The notes: generated by a model from the letters alone, not told the origin. A stretch of 15,049 nt of DNA from an uncultured Erwinia sp. (GCA_946221915.1 CAMIKG010000090.1:1-15049); one strand, 5' to 3'; counted from the first letter of the stretch, positions 7,850 to 14,308 are shown. Numbers and translations are program-made.

Positions 7850-9156
7850 CGCTGTTACATACTGACAATAGCGCGCACAGCGCGACGGCGGAAAAGCCGA
7901 AAACTGGACGCCTGGCGGCCGCCAGCTCAATTGGCACCGCGCTCGAATGGTATGACTTCACCGTCTATAACATTATGGCGGCGCTGATCTTCAATCATGT
8001 GTTTTTCCCGTCGTTCGACCCGCTGGTGGGCACTATTCTGGCGTTCTCTACTTATGCGGTCGGCTACGTGTCACGGCCGATTGGCGGCATGATCTTTGGT
8101 CATCTCGGTGACGTGCTGGGACGCCGCTTTGTGCTGGTGACCACACTGGTGATTATGGGCGTGACCACGGCGCTGATGGGGTTACTGCCGGGCTACGCCA
8201 GCTGGGGGATCTGGAGTCCGCTGCTGCTGGTTTCGCTGCGCTTTATGCAGGGTGTGGCGCTGGGCGGTGAGTGGGCAGGGGCGGTACTGTTGTCGATGGA
8301 GCATGGTAAAGCGAACCAGCGCGGGCGTAATGCCTCGTTTGCTCAGGTTGGACCCTCCTGCGGCACGCTGCTGGGTACTGGCCTGATTACCCTGATTACC
8401 GTGGCAATGTCGCCGGAGCAGTTCCAGGCGTGGGGCTGGCGTATTCCGTTCCTGCTGAGTCTGCTGCTGGTGGTGTTTGGTCTCTGGCTGCGCCGTGGCG
8501 TCGGGGAAACCCCGGCGTTCCTTAAGCTGGAGAAAAGTAAAAAAACGACCCATACCCCGCTGAAAGAGGTGCTGCTGCAGCATCCCCGCGCACTGCTTAT
8601 TGCCGGTGGTTCCCGTATTGGTTCCGATGTGCTGTATGCGCTGGTGGTGGTATTTACGCTGACCTATGTCACCACCGTGCTCAACCTGCCGCGTCCGCTG
8701 GCGCTGACCGCCACCATGCTGGGCGCGATTGGTAATGCGCTTACCGTACCGATGTTTGGCGCACTGTCGGATCGTCTGGGACGTCGTCCGGTGTATATGG
8801 CCGGCGCGCTGCTGGCGATGGTGTGGGCATTTGTCTTCTTCGTGCTGCTGGACAGCAGTCAGCCGTGGCTGATCTGCCTCGCGGTGATTGGCGGCTTGTT
8901 GATTCATGCGATGATGTATGGCCCGCAGGCGGCGTTTGTGACTGAACAGTTCCCGACCCGCGTGCGCTATGCCGGTTCGTCACTGGCGTATACCCTGGCG
9001 GGCATTGTCGGCGGTGGCTTTGCGCCACTGATTATCACCACGCTGTACAAAGAGATGGGCAGCACGTTGTGGGTATCGCTGTATGTGATTGTGGCGCTGC
9101 TGATCACTTTCCTCTCGCTGTGGAAAGCCAAAGAAACTGCGCATAAGCCGCTGTAA
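7846..9156 (+). CDS. MFS transporter, metabolite:H+ symporter (MHS) type
   Basis: A 436-residue inner-membrane transporter with about 12 hydrophobic segments. It carries the MHS-type opening TALEWYDFTVYN (about 32-43). The MFS motif A copies are GHLGDVLGRRF (about 85-95) after helix 2 and GALSDRLGRRP (about 305-315) after helix 8. The loop RFMQGVALGGEWAGA fits the family, as does the late TEQFPTRVRYAGSSLAY segment. Relatives include ShiA, KgtP and ProP, which import organic acids or betaines with protons, so the substrate here is likely a small carboxylate or zwitterion. It is the last gene of the operon, translationally coupled to the gene before it, and followed by a strong terminator. Import of the compound that the upstream amidase degrades is the natural reading. 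Confidence 0.92.
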   Translation: MTLLHTDNSAHSATAEKPKTGRLAAASSIGTALEWYDFTVYNIMAALIFNHVFFPSFDPLVGTILAFSTYAVGYVSRPIGGMIFGHLGDVLGRRFVLVTTLVIMGVTTALMGLLPGYASWGIWSPLLLVSLRFMQGVALGGEWAGAVLLSMEHGKANQRGRNASFAQVGPSCGTLLGTGLITLITVAMSPEQFQAWGWRIPFLLSLLLVVFGLWLRRGVGETPAFLKLEKSKKTTHTPLKEVLLQHPRALLIAGGSRIGSDVLYALVVVFTLTYVTTVLNLPRPLALTATMLGAIGNALTVPMFGALSDRLGRRPVYMAGALLAMVWAFVFFVLLDSSQPWLICLAVIGGLLIHAMMYGPQAAFVTEQFPTRVRYAGSSLAYTLAGIVGGGFAPLIITTLYKEMGSTLWVSLYVIVALLITFLSLWKAKETAHKPL

Positions 9157-9167
9157 TCCTGTTTTAG

Positions 9168-9198
9168 CCCTTCTGCCGCCCGGCAGAAGGGGTGCTTT
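9168..9198 (+). terminator. Intrinsic terminator of the DUF2848-amidase-MHS operon
   Basis: CCCTTCTGCC (9168-9177) and GGCAGAAGGG (9182-9191) form a perfect 10-bp stem with a 4-base loop, 11 bp past the transporter stop. The stem is followed by GTGCTTTT, a short T-run. It marks the operon's end and separates it from phoA. Confidence 0.8.
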
Positions 9199-9300
9199 TC
9201 CCGGCTCTCTTCCACGGCTGAATCGGCCATTTCTGTGATGTCCGGCGTGCTATCGCTGTCGGTTTACGCTGCGTTTTACTGATACTCCCCCTGTGGCGTT

Positions 9301-9351
9301 CTGCCATCATAATGACACTGTAGTGACACAAAACTGTCATTGTTGTGTCGC
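9301..9351 (+). promoter_or_regulatory. Pho-box array (five heptamers) upstream of phoA
   Basis: Five PhoB-type heptamers occur in strict 11-bp register, each separated by 4 bp: CTGCCAT (9301-9307), ATGACAC (9312-9318), GTGACAC (9323-9329), CTGTCAT (9334-9340) and GTGTCGC (9345-9351). The fourth is a perfect match to the consensus CTGTCAT; the others share the TGNCA core to different degrees. A normal Pho box has two heptamers, so this looks like a double site plus a fifth element. It lies 54 bp before the phoA ATG. A clear -10 box is not visible; CAGACT (9351-9356) is at the usual distance from the fourth heptamer but matches poorly. Confidence 0.8.
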
Positions 9352-9404
9352 AGACTGGCTTCCTGAAACGTCTGGCAAGAATTTTTTCATGGAGATATGC
9401 CTTA

Positions 9405-10811
9405 ATGAACTACAAAAAACTATTCGCGCTGTCACTGATTGCTGCCTCTGTATCCACCGCCAGTTATGCTGAAGTCGCCGCTTACAGCCGCGCCGCGCAG
9501 GGCGATCTTGCTGAACCGGGCGGTGCACGTCGTCTGACGCAGGATCAAACCGAGGCGCTGAAAGCGTCGCTGACCAACACTACTGCGAAAAATGTCATTC
9601 TGCTGATTGGCGACGGCATGGGAGATTCCGAAATCACCGCCGCGCGTAACTATGCAGAAGGGGCGGGCGGCTTCTTTAAAGGCATCGATGCGCTGCCGTT
9701 AACCGGTCAGTACACCCATTATGCGCTGGATAAAAAAACGCATAAACCGGATTACGTTACTGACTCCGCCGCATCGGCCACCGCCTGGGCAACGGGTGTA
9801 AAATCCTACAACGGCGCGATCGGCGTGGACGTCAACGGCAAAGATCATCCGACGATCCTGGAAATCGCCAAAGCGGCTGGTAAAGCCACCGGTAACGTCT
9901 CCACCGCCGAGCTGCAGGACGCCACGCCAGCGGCGCTGATCGCCCATGTCACGTCGCGTAAATGCTATGGCCCGGTAAAAACCAGCGAAACCTGTGCCAG
10001 TAACGCGCTGGAAAAAGGCGGCAAAGGCTCGATCAGCGAACAGCTGCTGAACGCGCGCCCTGATGTGACGCTGGGCGGCGGGGCGAAGAGTTTCAGCGAA
10101 AGCGCCAAAGCGGGTGAATGGCAGGGCAAGACGCTGGAAGAACAGGCAAAAGCGCGCGGTTACCAGTGGGTGACGGATGCGGCGGGTCTGAAAGCTATCA
10201 GCGTGGCTAATCAGGATAAGCCGGTGCTGGGCCTGTTTGCCGATGGCAATATGCCGGTGCGCTGGAAAGGGCCGAAGGCCACTTATCATGGCAACCTGGA
10301 GGGGCAGCCGATCACCTGTGAAGTCAACAAGGATCGCACCGATGCCACGCCAACGCTGGCGCAGATGACAGAGAAAGCCATTGAGCTGCTGAACAAGAGC
10401 GAGAAAGGTTTCTTCCTGCAGGTGGAAGGGGCATCGATTGATAAACAGGATCATGCCGCTAACCCTTGCGGTCAGATTGGTGAAACCGTCGATCTTGATG
10501 AAGCGGTGCAGAAAGCGCTGGAGTTTGCGAAGAAAGACGGCAATACGCTGGTGATCGTCACTGCGGACCATGCGCATTCCAGCCAGATTATTGCTAACGA
10601 CAGCAAAGCACCGGGTCTGACGCAGAAGCTGAATACCAAAGATGGCAGCGTGATGACCATCAGTTACGGTAACTCAGAAGAGGATTCGCAGGGCCATACC
10701 GGCACTCAGCTGCGTATCGCGGCGTACGGCCCGCATGCGGCTAACGTGGTGGGGCTGACGGATCAGACCGATCTGTTCTACACCATGCGTGCGGCGATGG
10801 GGCTGAAATAA
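9405..10811 (+). CDS. phoA: Alkaline phosphatase PhoA
   Basis: A 468-residue periplasmic phosphomonoesterase (EC 3.1.3.1) that frees phosphate from organic esters under phosphate starvation; E. coli PhoA has 471. Residues 1-22 are a signal peptide (cleavage after SYA). Asp70 in LLIGDGMGD and nucleophile Ser121 in TDSAASATAW keep the 51-residue spacing of E. coli Asp51 and Ser102. The metal-site motifs VEGASIDKQDHAAN, TADHAHSSQI and EEDSQGHTG are present. Four cysteines (CYGP, ETCAS, ITCEV, NPCGQ) match the two disulfides of E. coli. I take ATG 9405 as the start because a normal signal peptide follows it and GGAG (9391-9394) lies upstream. An in-frame GTG at 9345 falls inside the Pho box. Regulation by PhoB is supported by the heptamer array. 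Confidence 0.97.
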   Translation: MNYKKLFALSLIAASVSTASYAEVAAYSRAAQGDLAEPGGARRLTQDQTEALKASLTNTTAKNVILLIGDGMGDSEITAARNYAEGAGGFFKGIDALPLTGQYTHYALDKKTHKPDYVTDSAASATAWATGVKSYNGAIGVDVNGKDHPTILEIAKAAGKATGNVSTAELQDATPAALIAHVTSRKCYGPVKTSETCASNALEKGGKGSISEQLLNARPDVTLGGGAKSFSESAKAGEWQGKTLEEQAKARGYQWVTDAAGLKAISVANQDKPVLGLFADGNMPVRWKGPKATYHGNLEGQPITCEVNKDRTDATPTLAQMTEKAIELLNKSEKGFFLQVEGASIDKQDHAANPCGQIGETVDLDEAVQKALEFAKKDGNTLVIVTADHAHSSQIIANDSKAPGLTQKLNTKDGSVMTISYGNSEEDSQGHTGTQLRIAAYGPHAANVVGLTDQTDLFYTMRAAMGLK

Positions 10812-10824
10812 CATTGTTGCTCTG

Positions 10825-10848
10825 GCCTCTCCCGCAGCAGGGAGAGGC
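10825..10848. terminator. Hairpin between phoA and the 78-aa gene
   Basis: GCCTCTCCC (10825-10833) and GGGAGAGGC (10840-10848) form a perfect 9-bp stem with a 6-base loop, 13 bp after the phoA stop. The gene beyond it is convergent, so the stem could serve both transcripts. No T-run follows on either strand, so the terminator call is moderate. Confidence 0.5.
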
Positions 10849-10889
10849 TGGGTTCGCCACCTGACTTAAAGCGTTTCATTCACTCCTCG

Positions 10890-11126
10890 CTATTCCCAGC
10901 CGCGCTCCCGGTAGGTTTCTTTATCCTGTTCGGGGAAGTCGCTGCGGTATTCTCCCCAGCCCATATAGCGATAATATTGCGTCATCGCGTCAAAATGGGA
11001 CTCCGCCTCGCAGCTCCAGACCAGTCGCGCATCATCGGCTAACAGGCGGCGTGCGCTGTCGCCGCGCGGGCCAGCCAGGCAGAACATCTGTTCGTTTTCA
11101 CCTTCCAGCCAGAGTTCATGTTTCAT
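10890..11126 (-). CDS. Conserved-looking small protein of unknown function
   Basis: A 78-residue acidic, aromatic-rich protein beginning MKHELWLEGENEQMF and ending ETYRERGWE. It has no signal peptide and no membrane segment. Aromatic residues (W, Y, F) recur throughout, for instance YYRYMGWGEY near residues 51-60. I do not recognise a domain. ATG 11126 is preceded by GGGAG with normal spacing, whereas the GTG/TTG-type codons 21 bp upstream lie in the leader. Coding is supported by the ribosome site, the sensible codon pattern, and a location convergent with phoA and divergent from the DUF3237 gene. The composition suggests a small soluble protein. No function is proposed. Confidence 0.7.
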   Translation of the reverse strand: MKHELWLEGENEQMFCLAGPRGDSARRLLADDARLVWSCEAESHFDAMTQYYRYMGWGEYRSDFPEQDKETYRERGWE

Positions 11127-11248
11127 TGATTCTCCCTCTCTTAGCACGTCGCGCCATATTGCGTCAGTCTATTGAACGCGTTTCCCGATAAGTTTAGGGT
11201 ATGACAATCATCAGGTTAGCGATTTTTATTTTTACAGGGAGCGTATTT

Positions 11249-11719
11249 ATGACGCCACAGCTGGAATTTTCCTTCCGCATTGAGATTCAGGTTACCCCGC
11301 CAGTGATTGTCAGCAATGACCGCGTGTATGGCAAACGTCAGCTTATCCCGATTGCCTGCGGCAAGGTGAGCGGGGCGATAACGGGTGACGTGCTGCCGGG
11401 CGGTGTTGACAGCCAGATTATTGATGCCAGCGGGTTGTGTCGCCTGTCGGCGCGTTACGCGGTGAAAACCGATGCCGGGCATACGTTTTATATTGAGAAC
11501 AATGGGATTCGACGGGTTCCGCCAGAGTGGCGTGAGCGGCTGTTTAGTGAGGATATGAGCTTCTTTAGCGAGATTGCGCCGGAAGAGATCTACTTTAAAA
11601 CCACCCCGACGTTTGAGGTGTATCACGCGTCGCTGAACTGGCTGCGTGAGAGCATTTTTATCTGTAGTGCGCAGCGCAGTGAGAAGGGCGTGTTTTTGGA
11701 TATGTATCGGGTGGTTTGA
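11249..11719 (+). CDS. DUF3237 (UPF0311) family protein
   Basis: A 156-residue cytoplasmic protein of the DUF3237 family, which has no firmly established reaction. Family features visible are an N-terminal strand LEFSFRIEIQV, the LIPIACGKVSGAITGDVLPGG segment, then SGLCRLSARYAVKTDAGHTF and the IENNGIR motif. A PTFEV stretch and a C-terminal strand follow. Length is typical for the family. I place the start at ATG 11249 because AGGGAG (11236-11241) precedes it by 7 nt. An in-frame ATG 48 bp upstream would add a short hydrophobic stretch but lacks a good ribosome site. It appears to be a single-gene transcript, convergent with the tRNA-Ser repeat array. No neighbour hints at a substrate. Confidence 0.82.
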   Translation: MTPQLEFSFRIEIQVTPPVIVSNDRVYGKRQLIPIACGKVSGAITGDVLPGGVDSQIIDASGLCRLSARYAVKTDAGHTFYIENNGIRRVPPEWRERLFSEDMSFFSEIAPEEIYFKTTPTFEVYHASLNWLRESIFICSAQRSEKGVFLDMYRVV

Positions 11720-11861
11720 GGGGGAGTTGGCTCTCGGAATAGTTTCGTGCTATTAGCAGCACCGGAAGGGATTCAGCGCCTCTGGCGCTGCAAAACGGCT
11801 GAGCCGTTTTGTCGAACCCTTGAGGTCAAGGGTTCTCACCCTTCCTCAACGGGGGCCGGGC

Positions 11862-11893
11862 AAAAAAAATGCCCGAACGTGAGTTCAGGCATT
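11862..11893 (-). terminator. Intrinsic terminator in partial repeat unit 1
   Basis: On the minus strand, ATGCC-TGAAC pairs with GTTC-GGGCAT and runs into eight T residues. This is the third copy of the terminator after the tRNA and the one furthest from it. It also faces the DUF3237 gene's 3' side, where the A-run would not help that plus-strand transcript. Confidence 0.75.
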
Positions 11894-12039
11894 CTCTTGG
11901 AATATGGCGGTGAGGAAGGGATGCACTCGGTCCTGCGGACCTCGCCCTTCGGGTCGCCTCTGGCGCTGCAAAACGGCGGTGCCGTTTTGTCGAACCCTCG
12001 AGGTCAAGGGTTCTCACCCTTCCTCAACGGGGGCCGGGC

Positions 12040-12071
12040 AAAAAAAATGCCCGAACGTGAGTTCAGGCATT
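12040..12071 (-). terminator. Intrinsic terminator in repeat unit 2
   Basis: Identical in its stem, loop and T-tract to the terminator of unit 1. As in unit 1, the T-tract is followed by GCCCGG on the minus strand, which can also pair with the CGGGC of the stem, giving a possible competing structure. Confidence 0.75.
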
Positions 12072-12217
12072 CTCTTGGAATATGGCGGTGAGGAAGGGAT
12101 GCACTCGGTCCTGCGGACCTCGCCCTTCGGGTCGCCTCTGGCGCTGCAAAACGGCTGAGCCGTTTTGTCGAACCCTTGAGGTCAAGAGTTCTCACCCTTC
12201 CTCAACGGGCTCCGGGT

Positions 12218-12249
12218 AAAAAAAATGCCCGAACGTGAGTTCAGGCATT
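12218..12249 (-). terminator. Intrinsic terminator of tRNA-Ser, first copy
   Basis: On the minus strand a stem (ATGCC-TGAAC with GTTC-GGGCAT, loop TCAC, one mismatch pair) is followed by eight T residues, starting 12 bp after the tRNA CCA end. It is the proximal terminator of the tRNA gene. Here the base after the T-tract is changed (ACCCGG rather than GCCCGG), weakening the competing pairing possible in units 1 and 2. Confidence 0.88.
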
Positions 12250-12260
12250 CTCTTAGAATA

Positions 12261-12348
12261 TGGCGGTGAGGAAGGGATTCGAACCCTTGATACGTTGCCG
12301 TATACACACTTTCCAGGCGTGCTCCTTCAGCCACTCGGACACCTCACC
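12261..12348 (-). tRNA. serX: tRNA-Ser, anticodon GGA
   Basis: The minus strand holds an 88-nt class II tRNA with CCA encoded. It opens GGTGAGGTGTCCGAGTGG and ends CTCACCGCCA, so the acceptor arms GGTGAGG and CCTCACC pair. The anticodon GGA is at 12314-12312 (loop CTGGAAA), reading UCC and UCU. The long variable arm (TGTGTATACGGCAACGTATC region) identifies it as serine, and the T-arm has GGTTCGAATCC. It nearly matches E. coli serW/serX. The position before ghrA-ycdX-ycdY is that of serX in E. coli, so I use that symbol. A strong promoter precedes it and repeated copies of its 3' end follow it. Confidence 0.97.
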
Positions 12349-12384
12349 ATATTGTCATCGATAAGCATGTTACCGACCGGCGCT

Positions 12385-12413
12385 AATGTAGGGATTTCCC
12401 CTCAGCACGTCAA
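12385..12413 (-). promoter_or_regulatory. Promoter of the tRNA-Ser gene
   Basis: On the minus strand, -35 TTGACG (12413-12408) and -10 TACATT (12390-12385) are separated by exactly 17 bp. They are followed by a GC-rich stretch AGCGCCGG, the kind of discriminator found at stringently controlled stable-RNA promoters. Predicted transcription would begin about 30 bp before the tRNA 5' end. Confidence 0.8.
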
Positions 12414-12576
12414 TCATCTTTCATCATCATCGCGCTCAACCAGACAGTTTTGCAGCATATCGCTGGCAAAATCACCGTAAAACCGTAGTCGCAGCAAGCC
12501 ATTAGCACGAAATATCACTTGCCACCTGCGCCGTTTTCTCCCAGCCTAAAGAAAACCGACAAAAACAGGAGATGCA

Positions 12577-13518
12577 GTGGATATTATTTTTTATCACCCC
12601 ACCTTTGATGTCACCCAATGGAACCACGGATTACAACAGCGCCTGCCGCAGGTCAAATTACGCCAGTGGCAGCCCGGCGATAATGCCCACGCCGATTACG
12701 CGCTGGTATGGAATCCCCCCACCGAGATGCTGCAGGGGCGCGATACGCTGAAAGGCGTCTTTGTCCTCGGCGCGGGTGTCGACAGCATCCTGTCCCGTCT
12801 GCAACAACATCCTGATTTATTACCCGCTTCCGTCCCGCTGTTCCGCCTCGAAGATACCGGCATGGTGCTGCAGATGCAGGAGTATGCCGCGCACATCGTG
12901 CTAGGCTGGTTCCGTCGTTTCGATGATTACCGCCAGCAGCAGCAACAGGCGCTGTGGCAGCCGCTGGAGAATTACCGCCGCGAAGATTTCACCATCGGCG
13001 TGCTTGGCGCAGGCGTGCTGGGTGGCAGCGTGGCGCAGAGCCTTGCCGCCTGGGGCTTCCCGGTGAGCTGCTGGAGCCGCACGGCGAAGCAGATCGCAGG
13101 CGTCACCAGCTACCACGGCGCAGAGCAGCTGAACGAGTTCCTTGCGGGAACTCAGGTGCTGATTAACCTGCTGCCGAACACACCGCAAACCGTCGGCATT
13201 ATCAACCGTCAGCTGCTGCAGCAACTGAAGCCAGGCGCGTTTGTGATGAACCTGGCGCGTGGTGCACATCTGGTTGAAAAGGATTTACTGGCGGCGCTCG
13301 ATGCCGGAGAAATCAAAGCTGCGGCGCTCGACGTATTTGCCCGCGAACCGCTGACGGAAGAAAGCCCGCTGTGGTCGCATCCGCGTGTCACAATTACGCC
13401 GCATAATGCCGCCGTGACCCTGCCGGAAGAAGCCATGGACTATATTGCTAAATCAATTGCCCGGCGCGAAGCAGGTGAAATGCCAGCAGGGCAGGTTGAT
13501 ATCACACGCGGTTACTAA
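12577..13518 (+). CDS. ghrA: Glyoxylate/hydroxypyruvate reductase A
   Basis: This cytoplasmic NADPH-dependent 2-ketoacid reductase converts glyoxylate to glycolate and hydroxypyruvate to glycerate. It has 313 residues, versus 312 in E. coli GhrA, and starts MDIIFYHPTF as E. coli does. The Rossmann nucleotide-binding motif GVLGAGVLGG is at 141-150. The catalytic Arg228 (NLARG), Glu257 (AREPL) and His276 (TPHNA) match the D-isomer 2-hydroxyacid dehydrogenase triad. The start is GTG 12577, with AGGAG (12567-12571) 5 nt upstream; an ATG at 12572 is out of frame. The next gene, ycdX, begins 18 bp after the stop, so the two are probably cotranscribed. The upstream 228 bp to the tRNA contain the divergent tRNA promoter. 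I see no equally clear promoter for ghrA. Confidence 0.95.
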   Translation: MDIIFYHPTFDVTQWNHGLQQRLPQVKLRQWQPGDNAHADYALVWNPPTEMLQGRDTLKGVFVLGAGVDSILSRLQQHPDLLPASVPLFRLEDTGMVLQMQEYAAHIVLGWFRRFDDYRQQQQQALWQPLENYRREDFTIGVLGAGVLGGSVAQSLAAWGFPVSCWSRTAKQIAGVTSYHGAEQLNEFLAGTQVLINLLPNTPQTVGIINRQLLQQLKPGAFVMNLARGAHLVEKDLLAALDAGEIKAAALDVFAREPLTEESPLWSHPRVTITPHNAAVTLPEEAMDYIAKSIARREAGEMPAGQVDITRGY

Positions 13519-13536
13519 TCCCAGACAGGAGAGAGA

Positions 13537-14277
13537 ATGACTTACCCCGTTGATCTGCATATGCATACCGTTGCCAGCACCCACGCTTATAGTACGCTGC
13601 ACGACTACATTGCCCAGGCGCCAAAAGCCGGCATCAAACTGCTGGCCATTACCGATCACGGCCCGGAAATGGCGGATGCGCCGCACCCGTGGCACTTTAT
13701 CAACCGCAAAGTGTGGCCGCGCCTGATTGATGGCGTTGGAGTACTGCGCGGTATCGAAGCCAATATCAAAAATACCGCCGGAGAGATTGACTGCACCGGC
13801 CTGCTGCTGGAGTCGATGGATCTGGTGATCGCCGGTTTCCACGAGCCGGTGTGGAGACCAACCGATCAGGCGACGCATACCGAAGCGATGATCGCCACGA
13901 TTGCCAGTGGCAACGTGCATATTATTTCGCATCCGGGCAATCCAAAGTACCCGATCGACATCAAAGCCGTGGCGGAAGCGGCGGCGAAACATAATGTGGC
14001 GCTGGAGCTGAATAACTCCTCCTTTACCACCTCGCGCCTCGGCAGTGCGCCCAACTGCGTCGAAGTGGCCAAAGCGGTACGTGATGCGGGCGGCTGGCTG
14101 TCATTCGGCTCCGATTCGCATATCTCCTTTACGCTGGGTAACTTTGAGCATTGCATCAAAACCATCCATGATGTGGATTTTCCGCAAGATCGCGTGTTAA
14201 ATGTCACGCCGCGCCGCCTGCTGGACTTCCTCGAAGCGCGTGGCGGGCAGCCTATCCGTGAATTTGAACATCTGTGA
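13537..14277 (+). CDS. ycdX: PHP-domain zinc phosphatase YcdX
   Basis: A 246-residue PHP-superfamily phosphatase with a trinuclear zinc site; the E. coli protein (245 residues) is active on phosphate esters and is linked to swarming. All nine metal ligands are seen, each one position later than in E. coli: His8 and His10 (DLHMH), His16, His41 (TDHG), Glu74 (GIEAN), His102 (FHEP), His132 (SHPG), Asp193 and His195 (GSDSH). ATG 13537 has AGGAG (13527-13531) 5 nt upstream. It sits between ghrA and ycdY, in the E. coli order. The natural substrate is not settled in the family. Confidence 0.95.
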   Translation: MTYPVDLHMHTVASTHAYSTLHDYIAQAPKAGIKLLAITDHGPEMADAPHPWHFINRKVWPRLIDGVGVLRGIEANIKNTAGEIDCTGLLLESMDLVIAGFHEPVWRPTDQATHTEAMIATIASGNVHIISHPGNPKYPIDIKAVAEAAAKHNVALELNNSSFTTSRLGSAPNCVEVAKAVRDAGGWLSFGSDSHISFTLGNFEHCIKTIHDVDFPQDRVLNVTPRRLLDFLEARGGQPIREFEHL

Positions 14278-14308
14278 CACTGTCACTTATAACCTGGACT
14301 GATTATTA

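Larger units (their letters stand above)
11764..12260 (-). repeat. Tandem 178-bp repeat array downstream of tRNA-Ser(GGA)
   Basis: Two full 178-bp units (11905-12082 and 12083-12260) and one partial unit (11764-11904, about 28 bp deleted near its left end) lie head to tail. The full units begin with the same 18 bp as the tRNA's 3' end, and the start positions 11905, 12083 and 12261 (tRNA) are exactly 178 bp apart. The first 50 bp of the two full units are identical. Over the other 128 bp the units differ at only 4-5 positions pairwise. Each unit contains hairpins, an inverted copy of part of the tRNA end, and an intrinsic terminator. Transcription would be minus strand, as read-through from the tRNA. 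The layout and the 178-bp length parallel the E. coli tyrT/rtT repeats, as I recall them. This fills the 541-bp stretch between the DUF3237 gene and the tRNA. Confidence 0.95.

Noticed and set aside
8182..8907. A 241-codon minus-strand frame opposite the MHS transporter
   Set aside because: Gln/Arg/His-rich composition typical of the antisense of a leucine-rich membrane protein gene.
9345..9404. GTG start for phoA upstream of the signal peptide
   Set aside because: It lies inside the fifth Pho-box heptamer and would put 20 odd residues before a normal signal peptide.
9699..10577. A 292-codon minus-strand frame opposite phoA
   Set aside because: Shadow of phoA; no recognisable domain or ribosome site.
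11747..12158. Plus-strand repetitive reading frames
   Set aside because: They arise from the repeat unit in antisense to the tRNA, change frame every 178 bp and lack ribosome sites.
11764..12260. Phage or island attachment sites (tRNA 3'-end direct repeats)
   Set aside because: The copies are in a regular 178-bp tandem with no integrase or cargo between them, so a tyrT-like array explains them better, although an ancient integration origin cannot be excluded.
11764..12260. CRISPR array
   Set aside because: The whole 178-bp unit is repeated; there are no short repeats with unique spacers and no cas genes.
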